From: Kordia algicida OT-1
Lineage (GTDB): Bacteria > Bacteroidota > Bacteroidia > Flavobacteriales > Flavobacteriaceae
Length of the DNA: 64,000 nucleotides
Assembly (NCBI RefSeq): GCF_000154725.1
Contig: NZ_DS544873.1
Coordinates: forward strand, 4,623,085-4,687,084
Reading direction: 5' to 3'
How positions within the stretch are numbered: the stretch's first letter is position 1; the number at the start of each line of letters is the position of its first letter. Below, one piece after another: positions 53,335-62,185 of this stretch. The notes under the pieces were generated by a model. It searched no databases and was not told where the DNA came from. It saw only the letters and a list, made by a program, of their open reading frames with translations. Position numbers and translations under genes: made by a program.

Positions 53335-54282
53335 ATGAAACAGCTAAAAAATATTTTCAGAATCTGTTTACTCTCACTCGTTATCTTTTCGTGTAAAACG
53401 AAAGAAATCGTCATTCAAGCACAAGAAGTAGATGACATCGTAACTTATTTAGCTTCAGATGAATTAGAAGGACGAGATACAGGAAGTGAAGGAATTGAAA
53501 AAGCCGCTGTATATATTGAAAACTATTTTAAAGATAATGGCGTAAAACCATATTTTGACACGTATCGTGATAGTTTTACGGTAAAAGGAAAAGAAGCTTT
53601 TAACGTAATTGGGTACTTAGAAGGAAACGATCCGAATCTAAAAAATGAATTTGTCATCATTGGTGCACATTACGATCATATTGGATTTGCAGAACCTGTA
53701 GGAGATGATAAAATTGCCAATGGAGCCAATGACAATGCAGCAGGTGTTGGAACGGTAATGGCAATGGCAAAATACTTCGCTAAAACCAAAAGCAACAAAA
53801 GAAGCATCTTATTTACGTTATTCTCTGCGGAAGAAAAAGGATTGCTCGGTTCAAAACACTTAGCAAAAACACTAAAAAATGAAGGAATTGATTTATACAT
53901 AATGCTGAACTATGAAATGGTTGGAGTACCTTTAGTTGGAAAAGATTATACAGCCTATGTAACAGGTTTTAATAAAACGAATCTTGCTGAAAAAATGAAC
54001 GAATATGCAGGGAAAAAAATCGCAGGATTCTTGCCAAAAGCAGGTGAATTCAGATTGTTTATGCGTTCGGACAACTATCCGTTTTTTCAAGAATTCAACG
54101 TGCCTTGTCAAACCTTTTGTACCTTCGACTTTACCAATTTTGATCACTATCACAAAGTAGGAGACGAATCTGATAAAATGGATTTCAATCACATGGCAAA
54201 CTTTGTAAATACGTTCATTCCCGCAGTAAGAAAAGCAGTAAATGCGCCAACAAAAGAAATCAAATTAAATCCTTCAAAATAA
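53335..54282 (+). CDS. M28-family zinc aminopeptidase, lipoprotein
   Basis: This 315-residue protein has a lipoprotein signal peptide with lipobox VIFSC (Cys about 20). The M28 metal-binding series is present: GAHYDHIGF, NGANDNAAGVGT, LFSAEEKGLLGS, LNYEMVGV and a final His in FDHYHKVGDESDKMDF. Expected function is removal of N-terminal amino acids from peptides in the periplasm or at the outer membrane. It stands alone between two hairpins. Confidence 0.93.
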   Translation: MKQLKNIFRICLLSLVIFSCKTKEIVIQAQEVDDIVTYLASDELEGRDTGSEGIEKAAVYIENYFKDNGVKPYFDTYRDSFTVKGKEAFNVIGYLEGNDPNLKNEFVIIGAHYDHIGFAEPVGDDKIANGANDNAAGVGTVMAMAKYFAKTKSNKRSILFTLFSAEEKGLLGSKHLAKTLKNEGIDLYIMLNYEMVGVPLVGKDYTAYVTGFNKTNLAEKMNEYAGKKIAGFLPKAGEFRLFMRSDNYPFFQEFNVPCQTFCTFDFTNFDHYHKVGDESDKMDFNHMANFVNTFIPAVRKAVNAPTKEIKLNPSK

Positions 54283-54317
54283 TATCTAATTTGATAATTT
54301 GAAAAATGTAACAATTA

Positions 54318-54346
54318 CGTCATGCTGAACTTGATTCAGCATCTCA
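54318..54346. repeat. Short intergenic palindrome
   Basis: CGTCATGCTGAACTTGATTCAGCATCTC contains an 8-bp perfect stem (ATGCTGAA/TTCAGCAT) with a 5-nt loop. It resembles dispersed intergenic palindromes known from many bacteria. Confidence 0.55.
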
Positions 54347-54366
54347 AAAGCTTAGTATAATTCATT

Positions 54367-55047
54367 ATGAAAAACGTCATCATCACAGGAACAAGTAGGG
54401 GAATTGGCTTCGAATTAGTACATCTATTTGCAAATCAAGGATACAATGTTTTGGCATTATCTAGAAACGAAAAACCAATTTCAAACCTAACCTATGATAA
54501 CATTACGTCATTTGCTTTCGATTTGAGCAAACCAGAAGATTATGGCAGAGTAACAAATTTTGTAAAAGAAAACTGGGAGCAAGTAGACATCGTTATCCAC
54601 AATGCAGGTGCGTTGCTCAACCGACCTTTTGCAGAAACCACTATGGAAGATTTTAAGTGGATTTATGAAGTAAATGTGTTTGGCGTTGCCGAATTAAGTC
54701 GCGTGTTATTGCCGTTTATGGTTTCAGGAAGTCACGTGGTAACTATCAGTTCTATGGGCGGAATTCAAGGAAGTATGAAATTCCCAGGATTGGCAGCATA
54801 CAGTTCGTCAAAAGGCGCTGTGATTACCTTGGTAGAATTGCTAGCGGAAGAACACAAAGACGCAGGAATTGCCTTCAATGTATTAGCTCTTGGTGCAGTA
54901 CAAACAGAAATGTTGGAAGAAGCTTTTCCAGGATACAAAGCACCACTAAGTGCGTTAGAAATGGCTCAATACATTCACGATTTTTCACTCAACGGAAACA
55001 AATACTACAACGGTAAAATAATGCAAGTTTCGAGTTCTACACCGTAA
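54367..55047 (+). CDS. Short-chain dehydrogenase/reductase
   Basis: This 226-residue cytoplasmic protein has the SDR cofactor loop ITGTSRGIGFELV, HNAGALL, catalytic Ser in VTISSMGG and the catalytic YSSSK. The substrate cannot be read from the sequence. It has its own transcription unit. Confidence 0.94.
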   Translation: MKNVIITGTSRGIGFELVHLFANQGYNVLALSRNEKPISNLTYDNITSFAFDLSKPEDYGRVTNFVKENWEQVDIVIHNAGALLNRPFAETTMEDFKWIYEVNVFGVAELSRVLLPFMVSGSHVVTISSMGGIQGSMKFPGLAAYSSSKGAVITLVELLAEEHKDAGIAFNVLALGAVQTEMLEEAFPGYKAPLSALEMAQYIHDFSLNGNKYYNGKIMQVSSSTP

Positions 55048-55148
55048 TTTTGGACTGTAAAAGCATTTTTTGACACTTTTTTTACATTTGATTGACACGT
55101 TTGAGTAGGAATTAACCATACATTCGTAGAAATGTAAAAAATAAAATC

Positions 55149-55820
55149 ATGAAGAAAATCAAAAATATACTGTTGCCAATACTTATAATAACAATTATTA
55201 TAGTGGCAAGCGGTTACGCAAAAAATGAAGCCAATACGGAACCAAAAGAAAATATTTCTTCAGTAGAAAACGAACAACATCAAACCATCAACTTATTTGT
55301 AACTCACGGACATTGCAGTACGCCATTTGCAGGTATTGTAAATGACTTACAATTAGATATTCCTCCAAGAAATGATGCTGGAAATCCGTTAGAAAACATG
55401 AAACTCTCATTTGAAGTAGATCCAAATACATTCAATGTTTGTAGAGCAGAAGAACTAACGGAGCAAATAAGGAAACCAGGTTTATTTGTGGGAGCAAACA
55501 ATGAAAAAATCACGTTCAAATCTACCAATGTCTACACCATGGGCATCGATTGGTATCAAGTAAACGGAACAATGTCCATCAAAGGAATTGAAAAAGAGGT
55601 AAAATTTTTCATCACAGGAATTAGAAATTCAAAAGAAACCAAAACAAATTCATTAGTCTTAAGCGGACAAGTAAATCTATTTGATTGGGGAATTGATTAT
55701 GATAAAATTGTAAATGGCAAATCAGACAGTGTTCCTACAAAATTACTCTACATCAACATGAAAATTGACGAAATAGTATATCAAAAACCAGTATATACTG
55801 CTTTAGAAAAAGAACAGTAA
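55149..55820 (+). CDS. YceI-like periplasmic protein
   Basis: This 223-residue protein has an N-terminal signal/anchor (LLPILIITIIIVASGYA) and a lipocalin-like YceI domain with HGHCSTPFAGIV, MKLSFEVDPNTFNVC, KITFKSTNVYTMG, YQVNGTMSIKGIEKEVKFFI and SGQVNLFDWGIDY. YceI proteins bind isoprenoid-type lipids; the ligand is unknown. A symmetrical terminator separates it from the convergent thioredoxin gene. Confidence 0.88.
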   Translation: MKKIKNILLPILIITIIIVASGYAKNEANTEPKENISSVENEQHQTINLFVTHGHCSTPFAGIVNDLQLDIPPRNDAGNPLENMKLSFEVDPNTFNVCRAEELTEQIRKPGLFVGANNEKITFKSTNVYTMGIDWYQVNGTMSIKGIEKEVKFFITGIRNSKETKTNSLVLSGQVNLFDWGIDYDKIVNGKSDSVPTKLLYINMKIDEIVYQKPVYTALEKEQ

Positions 55821-55854
55821 TTAAGTTTACATTCAAATAGACTACTAACAAACG

Positions 55855-55883
55855 AAAAAGGAAGCCAATCAGCTTCCTTTTTT
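55855..55883. terminator. Bidirectional terminator
   Basis: AAAAAGGAAGC pairs with GCTTCCTTTTT around CAATCA. A-run and T-run on the two sides allow it to serve both the YceI-like gene and the convergent thioredoxin gene. Confidence 0.92.
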
Positions 55884-55902
55884 CTATAAGTTATATGTAA
55901 AA

Positions 55903-56637
55903 CTACATTTCGTCAATAATCTTTTCAATCAATTCGGAAGTCGAGCCGTAACTCAATCCTTCCTTTTTTGCGATATCAATTGCTTGTTTTGCCTTTTTCA
56001 AAGCCTTATTATAATTCCCTGTTTTATAAAGCAAAGCAGCATGTGTGTCAACATTGTAATACGTTGCTTCCAATTCTATAGAACGCTCAACGGCTTTGAT
56101 GGCTCTTAATAAAATTTTAATATCGCTCTGTGTTTTATAAGCATTCCATGCTAAAGAATTCAATTTAGAAGAAGAATTCCAAATCTTATCAATATTACTT
56201 TGGCTAAAATCATTTAAATCAAAATCATCAGTTTCTGTTGATTCAATTACAGTCTCAGAATCTCCGCCCATATGTTTCTTAATCAAACCTTCCATCTTCG
56301 CTTTGCTCATGGCACCTTCAATCTGTTCCAAATTAGAACTATTATAAATGAATAAATACGTTGGCATAGCTGAAATTCCCAAAGCATCATCTACCTGACT
56401 TTTATCGACATCAATCTTATAAAAATCAACACGATCACCATACTTTTTATCCAATTGTTTCAAAATAGGATCCATACGTTTACAAGGTCCGCACCAAGTG
56501 GCATAAAAATCCAACACGATCAATCGATCATTATTTACAAGTAATTTTGACTCAGCGTCATCATCACTCAACTCTGTTTGTGCAAAGGAAGGAATCACAA
56601 CACTTAGTAGCATTAACAGCAGCAATACTTTTTTCAT
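55903..56637 (-). CDS. Secreted thioredoxin-like protein with C-terminal helical domain
   Basis: This 244-residue protein has a signal peptide (MKKVLLLLMLLSVVIPSFAQ) and a thioredoxin domain (about 22-130) with the active site DFYATWCGPCKRM and cis-Pro in ISAMPTYLF. A C-terminal helical extension of about 110 residues includes a TPR-like stretch (YNKALKKAKQAIDIAKKEG). It probably handles disulfides or thiols in the periplasm. The extension suggests protein binding. Confidence 0.93.
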   Translation of the reverse strand: MKKVLLLLMLLSVVIPSFAQTELSDDDAESKLLVNNDRLIVLDFYATWCGPCKRMDPILKQLDKKYGDRVDFYKIDVDKSQVDDALGISAMPTYLFIYNSSNLEQIEGAMSKAKMEGLIKKHMGGDSETVIESTETDDFDLNDFSQSNIDKIWNSSSKLNSLAWNAYKTQSDIKILLRAIKAVERSIELEATYYNVDTHAALLYKTGNYNKALKKAKQAIDIAKKEGLSYGSTSELIEKIIDEM

Positions 56638-57049
56638 AATAGTAATATTTAATTCATCCTAAAAATAGATAAAAAAACTAGGCTAAAAAATAATCAAAGC
56701 TATTTTTTGTGCAAAGTGTCTATTTTCTAGTTGAATGACAAATATGGATTTCCCAAATTTTTTGTAGTAATTTATCCATTCATAAAAACAGATAATTTTA
56801 CAGTTTTCTAAATAACCAAGAACACCTACTTTTAAAAACACCTTGAATAAAACGAACTACATCATGGATGGATTACTATTTTCACAGAGACCTTTTCAAA
56901 GTAGATTCCTGCCTTCACAGAAATAACAAAGCAAATCAGAAGCGTGAAATGACAATAGTACAGGAGTAAGCAAAAATCTAAAAGTGCGCAAGCACGATCT
57001 AACAGCGATAGCGATCTCATATCTAGTAGCGAAGCGGTCTAAACCCCAA
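56638..57049. other. Gene-free stretch with degenerate intergenic repeats
   Basis: No ORF or RNA gene is seen in this 412-bp spacer. It contains AGATTCCTGCCTTCACAG followed by AATAACA (about 56902-56927) and GCGCAAGCACGATCTAACAG with AGCGATAGCGATCT (about 56988-57020), which look like worn copies of dispersed intergenic elements. Confidence 0.45.
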
Positions 57050-57583
57050 CTAATCAATCCTCTCAAAAGAAAATGAAGTATTCACTTTCACAGCTTCGTC
57101 AATTTTAATCATAGAACGCTTCATTACCACCAAAACACTGTCTTTCTGAGTATATTTTGAATTTATTAAAATAGTGTAAGATACTTTTTGAGTAGAAACA
57201 CGTTCATTTCGAGATGTTACCGAACTCGAAAAATCAATATCTTTAATTTCAATACTTTGGATAGAATCTGAAAGTAACACATTAAATTTATCAGAATCAG
57301 CCAATTGTTCCTTAATCGCTTCTCGAAACTCAGGATGTTTCGTTGCCAAAACGACAGCTTCATAATTGGCTTGCAACTTATCTTCAATCTCCGCGTTTAC
57401 ATCATTCAAAGAAAAATCATCAATAGCATCTTTAAGTTTCGTTTCAGTATCTAGCAAACCATCTTTGTCAATCGAAACTTCTTCTACAGCTTCCGTAGCA
57501 ATAGCATTATCACTCTTTTGAGTAGCATTATTGCACGAAAAACAGACTATGAAACAAATTATGTACACTACCTTTTTCATCAT
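57050..57583 (-). CDS. Hypothetical lipoprotein
   Basis: This 177-residue protein has a lipoprotein signal peptide with lipobox CFSC (Cys17) and a soluble domain with no recognised family. The ATG overlaps the stop of the upstream single-pass protein by four bases (ATGA), so the two are probably made together. The pair is divergent from a DUF4349 gene, which suggests a common envelope function. Confidence 0.82.
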   Translation of the reverse strand: MMKKVVYIICFIVCFSCNNATQKSDNAIATEAVEEVSIDKDGLLDTETKLKDAIDDFSLNDVNAEIEDKLQANYEAVVLATKHPEFREAIKEQLADSDKFNVLLSDSIQSIEIKDIDFSSSVTSRNERVSTQKVSYTILINSKYTQKDSVLVVMKRSMIKIDEAVKVNTSFSFERID

Positions 57584-58509
57584 TGAATCATAAATTTAAG
57601 TTTCACAATCTTGTCATTTTGATACACTTTATCCAAAATTTGCATCTTTTTCAAGCTACTTGTCGGAATCGTCAATAAGTTGATAAATTCCTTTTTTGTA
57701 TACATTTCAATACCAATATCTTTTTGAAACGCACGATAAATTTGAGCATTTTCAGCAATCAATTCGTTCAGTTGTGCACGCCGTTTTTTCCAATCATCTT
57801 TATTTCCGTTGGCGTAATACATCAACATTAACGCATAATCATCTGTTTGCAATTGAACCGTTTTATGTGTGTTAGAATTGACATGACGTACAATCGTATC
57901 TGTTTTGTGATACGGTGATTTTACAACAAATTTCAATTGTTTTTCAGAAGTTGTATACGAGAAACATCCCAAGCTATCTGTTTTAAAATATAAGGGCGAT
58001 TCTTGTGTTCTGATGACAATAATATCCAACGGAATTTTTGTAATCGCAACGCGCTGATCGGCATCAACAAAACAAAAGGAAAATGTATTTTCTTTTGGAT
58101 ACAAACCGTAAATCGCAAATACCAACAACGGAATCATAAAAAGCAAATACACCCAACGCTTAGAAGAAGGTTTTTCAACTTCGGTTTCTCTTTCGAGTTC
58201 AGTTTCAAGTTCAACTTCAACATCACCATGCTTCTGCATAAAATCATTCCAATTCTCAAAACCTACATACACGCTCAACAAATTTAGCATATCTACACGC
58301 GGCAACTTTTTGGCATCATTCTTCACATACGTATAAAACCATTTTTCGCTAATACTGCCTTTGGTTTTACTGCGTAAATCTTCTTGAAAATCAGTAATCG
58401 TGTTTCCTTTCCACTCACGAATATCACTAGAAGCGACATGCGAAGCGAGAAAAGTAGTCGCAATTTGCTGTTTTAAGCGTGAAAAATAATATGTGTTTTC
58501 TGGATTCAA
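57580..58509 (-). CDS. Single-pass membrane protein with cytoplasmic helical N-terminus
   Basis: This 309-residue protein has a cytoplasmic region (1-117) containing a helical, DNA-binding-like or adaptor-like segment and a Glu-rich stretch (about 97-113), one transmembrane helix (about 119-137) and a periplasmic domain of about 170 residues. The layout resembles inner-membrane signalling proteins. I do not recognise the family. It overlaps the lipoprotein gene and is divergent from the DUF4349 gene. Confidence 0.82.
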   Translation of the reverse strand: MNPENTYYFSRLKQQIATTFLASHVASSDIREWKGNTITDFQEDLRSKTKGSISEKWFYTYVKNDAKKLPRVDMLNLLSVYVGFENWNDFMQKHGDVEVELETELERETEVEKPSSKRWVYLLFMIPLLVFAIYGLYPKENTFSFCFVDADQRVAITKIPLDIIVIRTQESPLYFKTDSLGCFSYTTSEKQLKFVVKSPYHKTDTIVRHVNSNTHKTVQLQTDDYALMLMYYANGNKDDWKKRRAQLNELIAENAQIYRAFQKDIGIEMYTKKEFINLLTIPTSSLKKMQILDKVYQNDKIVKLKFMIQ

Positions 58510-58596
58510 TTAAAATGTAAAAATCAGATTATCAGTAATTTGTATTTTGTAAATTAATTTACAAAGCAGTTACAAGTCTTTTACAAAGCTTCTCGG

Positions 58597-58623
58597 CGAA
58601 ACTCCAATAGGTTTGTATTCGTA
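58597..58623 (+). promoter_or_regulatory. Possible ECF-sigma promoter of the DUF4349 gene
   Basis: CGAAAC (58597-58602) and CGTA (58620-58623) are 17 bp apart, close to the AAC/CGTA pattern of several extracytoplasmic-function sigma factors. The ATG follows 21 bp later. Confidence 0.35.
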
Positions 58624-58643
58624 ATCCTTAAAAATATAAAATT

Positions 58644-59549
58644 ATGAATGCAATCACACAAAAACGAAATCTAAAATCATATTTAATACTATTCTTAGTC
58701 GCTATTTTTTGCGCTTGTAACCATAACGATGCTACATCGTACAATGAAGAAGTTGTCGTAGAAAGTGTAGACTTACGCGACGATTATGATGGTGTTTCCG
58801 ATAAATCGACCACAAAATTTAAAGCGGAAACACAAGGTTTCTCTACAGAAGAAATCAATCAAATGCGGGTTTCAAACATTCCTGCCAATTTAAAAATTAT
58901 CAAAACGGCAAGCACACGTTACAAAGTAAAAAATATTGACAAAGCGTTGGCTGAAATAAAACAAGTAATGTATGTAAATGGCGGCTATATTTCGGAATTA
59001 CGTTATGATAAAAATTATCATGAAAAGCAAAACCGATTTACGATAAAAATTCCAAAAGAAAATTTTGATACGATGCTTGATGGTATTCAGAAATTTGCCG
59101 AAGAAACCGATTTTGTCAATATCTCTACCACAGATGTTACCGAAAAATACATGGACGCACAATCGCGACTGCAAACAAAACTAGAAGTAAAAGAACGTTT
59201 GGAAGCCGTGTTACGAAAAAATGCAAAAACGGTTAAAGATATCTTATCGACAGAAAATGAATTACGCGTCATTCAGGAAGAAATAGAAGCGGCACAAGGA
59301 AAAATAAAATACATGTCTAGCAGAGTTGCGTACAGTACCATTCAAGTGGAAATTTATGAAACGATTACCTTCAAAGAAAAACCTGTAACATATAAAAAAG
59401 GGTTTGGTGCAAAAGCAAAAGAAGGTTTGTCGGCTGGTTGGGAATTTGTTCAAGGAATTGCTATTGCCATCTTATATGTTTGGCCAATCATTATCGTACT
59501 TATCATCGGATTGCTCTTTTTTAGAAGATGGCAAAAAGCTAAAAAATAG
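58644..59549 (+). CDS. DUF4349-domain lipoprotein
   Basis: This 301-residue protein has a lipoprotein signal peptide (lipobox IFCAC). A DUF4349 domain (about 80-250) starts IKTASTRYKVKNIDKALAEI and includes a central coiled coil (DAQSRLQTKLEVKERLEAVL, ENELRVIQEEIEAAQGKI). A C-terminal transmembrane helix (about 268-292) ends in a basic tail. The family is widespread and functionally unknown, likely envelope-related. The DUF2459 gene follows 6 bp later in the same operon. Confidence 0.92.
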   Translation: MNAITQKRNLKSYLILFLVAIFCACNHNDATSYNEEVVVESVDLRDDYDGVSDKSTTKFKAETQGFSTEEINQMRVSNIPANLKIIKTASTRYKVKNIDKALAEIKQVMYVNGGYISELRYDKNYHEKQNRFTIKIPKENFDTMLDGIQKFAEETDFVNISTTDVTEKYMDAQSRLQTKLEVKERLEAVLRKNAKTVKDILSTENELRVIQEEIEAAQGKIKYMSSRVAYSTIQVEIYETITFKEKPVTYKKGFGAKAKEGLSAGWEFVQGIAIAILYVWPIIIVLIIGLLFFRRWQKAKK

Positions 59550-59555
59550 TCATAA

Positions 59556-60206
59556 ATGAAATTCATTAAAAAAACAATAAAATGGATCGTTTGTATCTTG
59601 CTGATTCCTATTGTGTATGTTTTAATTTCCTTTATCTGTACTGCAATTACGGTAAATGGAGAAACGCCACAAGAAACACCACATACAATCTATCTTTCTA
59701 CCAATGGTGTGCATTTAGACATTGTTATTTCTAAAAATAATTTACAAGAAAAACTCAGGAAGCAATTGCAAGAAAAACTTGATGATGTATCCTATATTTC
59801 ATTTGGCTGGGGAGACGAAAATTTCTATTTGAATACGCCAACTTGGGAAGATTTAACTTTTTCGAATGCTTTCAGCGCAATGTTTTTAAAAAGTAACACA
59901 TTAATGCATGTGACAACACACGAAGTTCGCAGAAACTCGTGGGTTGTCATACAAGTTTCAGAAGAACAACTTACACGTTTAAATCTGTTTATATCTGAAA
60001 CATTTCAACAAGATAAAAAAAGAAATAGTGTCAAATTACTAGAAAAAAGTTATGGCAATTTTGATAGTTTTTACAAAGCCAATGGAAGTTATTCGTGTTT
60101 TAAAACCTGTAATACTTGGGTAAATCAAGCCTTAAAAGAAAGCAAAATAAAAGCCTGTTTGTGGACGCTTTTTGATGATGGATTGTTAAACAAACACCGA
60201 AAGTAA
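59556..60206 (+). CDS. DUF2459 / TIGR02117-type membrane-anchored protein
   Basis: This 216-residue protein has one N-terminal transmembrane helix (about 8-30) followed by a periplasmic domain with TIYLSTNGVHLDIVI, FGWGDENFYLNTPTWEDL and NGSYSCFKTCNTWVNQAL. I recall these as the DUF2459 pattern. The conserved His and Cys could be catalytic, but the function is unknown. It is co-transcribed with the DUF4349 gene. Confidence 0.85.
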   Translation: MKFIKKTIKWIVCILLIPIVYVLISFICTAITVNGETPQETPHTIYLSTNGVHLDIVISKNNLQEKLRKQLQEKLDDVSYISFGWGDENFYLNTPTWEDLTFSNAFSAMFLKSNTLMHVTTHEVRRNSWVVIQVSEEQLTRLNLFISETFQQDKKRNSVKLLEKSYGNFDSFYKANGSYSCFKTCNTWVNQALKESKIKACLWTLFDDGLLNKHRK

Positions 60207-60282
60207 TTTTACATACAACAACTCAGTACAGACTGATGATTTCCATTCCCGAAATCGTCAGTTTGTGTTGATTAGAATGCTA

Positions 60283-60311
60283 TTGCGTTTCAAAACAAAT
60301 GCGTACTTTTG
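60283..60311 (+). promoter_or_regulatory. Promoter-like element very close to the SprT-like start
   Basis: TTG at 60283-60285 and TACTTTTG (TAnnTTTG) at 60304-60311 are 18 bp apart. The GTG start at 60319 lies only 8 bp after the -7 box, which predicts a leaderless or almost leaderless mRNA. Confidence 0.5.
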
Positions 60312-60318
60312 TTGAACC

Positions 60319-60918
60319 GTGAAAGAAATACTAGCCAAATACATTCCCGAACGTGCTGTAGAAGCTACGTTTGAACTTATAAAATCGCACCAAGTACACT
60401 TGAAAATTGTAAATCAACGTGTCACGCGTCATGGCGATTACCGTAGAATGCCTGATGGCAGACATATAATTACCGTAAATGCAGGCGAGAATAAATATCG
60501 CTTTTTTGTCACGCTAATTCACGAAATAGCACATTTAGTAGCGTACGAAAAATACGGACGTTTTATAAAACCACACGGAATTGAGTGGAAGCGAACGTTT
60601 CAACAATTGATGTTGCCATTCATCAATCCGCAAGTATTTCCAACTCGAATTTTACCTGTAGTTGCCAATCATTTCAAAAACCCAAAAGCGAGTAGTGATA
60701 CCGATGCCAAATTTGCTTTAGCGTTAAAACAATACGATCCAGAAAACGATAAAAATTACGTCTTTGAAATTCCACATGGAAGCACATTTCGCATGCACAA
60801 TGGAAAAATCTTCAAACGCGGAAACAAGCGTGTCAAACGCTATGAATGTGTAGAAATTGCTACAGGTCGTATGTATCTTTTCAACCCAAATGCAGAAGTA
60901 GAGTTGTTGCGGAGCTAG
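60319..60918 (+). CDS. SprT-like zinc metalloprotease domain protein
   Basis: This 199-residue protein begins at GTG 60319. Its zinc-binding motif LIHEIAHLVAYEKYG is followed by HGIEWKRTFQQLM, the SprT/Spartan-like arrangement, and a C-terminal basic region (KRGNKRVKRYECV). Related proteins cut proteins crosslinked to DNA or are uncharacterised. It is single and unlinked to its neighbours. Confidence 0.92.
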   Translation: MKEILAKYIPERAVEATFELIKSHQVHLKIVNQRVTRHGDYRRMPDGRHIITVNAGENKYRFFVTLIHEIAHLVAYEKYGRFIKPHGIEWKRTFQQLMLPFINPQVFPTRILPVVANHFKNPKASSDTDAKFALALKQYDPENDKNYVFEIPHGSTFRMHNGKIFKRGNKRVKRYECVEIATGRMYLFNPNAEVELLRS

Positions 60919-61094
60919 TGAGTTGTTCGACTTCTATTTTTATGAGAAGTTAATTTAATTTTACATTTCATTCACAATCAAAACGTAGCAACATAATGGA
61001 TAATCAACGTTACCAAGCCGTTAATAATCTAAACTTTTATTATTTATTTCGGCAATCTGTATTATATTGCTTACTTTAAAACCTACCAACGAAA

Positions 61095-62180
61095 ATGACA
61101 AAAATGAACAAGAATTATTACGCAATTCTCATGGCTGGCGGCGTAGGATCACGTTTTTGGCCCGTAAGTACTTCGAGCTTTCCGAAGCAATTTCACGACA
61201 TGTTAGGAACGGGAGAAACGCTTATTCAGAAAACATTCAGTAGACTTTCAAAACTCATTCCAAAAGAAAATATTTACATTCTTACGAATGAAAAGTACAA
61301 CGATTTGGTATTGCAACAATTGCCAGAAGTAACGCAAAAACAAGTCGTTCTTGAACCTGCTATGCGAAATACAGCACCGTGTATTTTATATACTTCGCTA
61401 AAAATTCAGAAGGAAAATCCAAATGCGGTGATGGTTGTTGCGCCAAGCGATCATTGGATTGAAGACGAAACTGCCTTTATAAATAACTTGCAAGCATCTT
61501 TTGACAAATGTGAAAAAGAAGATGTGTTGATGACTTTAGGAATTCAGCCAACATTTGCCAATACAGGATATGGTTATATCAACTTTGAAAAAAGTGAACA
61601 CGCGATCAAAAAAGTGCATCAATTCACGGAAAAGCCTGATTATGAAACGGCAAAACAATTTCTAGCAAGCGGAAATTACCTGTGGAATGCAGGAATTTTT
61701 ATTTGGAGCGTGAACACAATTATAACCGCTTTTCAAAACTTTCAACCAAAACTTTATGAGTTATTTGATGAAGGTTTTTCGGTGTATAATACAGACTTTG
61801 AAGACGATTTTATTCGTGACAATTACGGTCGCGCCGAAAACATCTCTATTGACTATGCCATTATGGAACACGCAAGTCATGTATACGTTTTGCCAGCTAC
61901 ATTTGACTGGAATGATCTGGGAACTTGGGGAAGTTTATATGACAAATTAGATAAGTCAACAAACGGAAATGCTGTCGTAAATGCACAAACAATTCTAGAA
62001 GATGCTAGCGGAAATATGATTCGTACGACAGACAAAAAAGTCGTGGTAATTGATGGATTAAATGATTATATTGTTGTAGATAAAGAAGATGTATTGTTAA
62101 TTTATCCCAAAAAGAAAGAACAAGACATTAAAAAAGTATTACAAAAAGTCAAAGATAACTTTGGTGAAAAATACGGATAA
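61095..62180 (+). CDS. Mannose-1-phosphate guanylyltransferase
   Basis: This 361-residue cytoplasmic enzyme begins MTKMNKNYYAILMAGGVGSR and continues FWPVSTSSFPKQF, the nucleotide-sugar pyrophosphorylase signature. VVAPSDHWIEDE, FTEKPDYETA and WNAGIFIWSV are typical of GDP-mannose pyrophosphorylase. No fused isomerase domain is present. It makes GDP-mannose for surface polysaccharide or glycoprotein synthesis. An alternative start is Met4. The DUF389 gene follows 5 bp later. Confidence 0.94.
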   Translation: MTKMNKNYYAILMAGGVGSRFWPVSTSSFPKQFHDMLGTGETLIQKTFSRLSKLIPKENIYILTNEKYNDLVLQQLPEVTQKQVVLEPAMRNTAPCILYTSLKIQKENPNAVMVVAPSDHWIEDETAFINNLQASFDKCEKEDVLMTLGIQPTFANTGYGYINFEKSEHAIKKVHQFTEKPDYETAKQFLASGNYLWNAGIFIWSVNTIITAFQNFQPKLYELFDEGFSVYNTDFEDDFIRDNYGRAENISIDYAIMEHASHVYVLPATFDWNDLGTWGSLYDKLDKSTNGNAVVNAQTILEDASGNMIRTTDKKVVVIDGLNDYIVVDKEDVLLIYPKKKEQDIKKVLQKVKDNFGEKYG

Positions 62181-62185
62181 GACTC

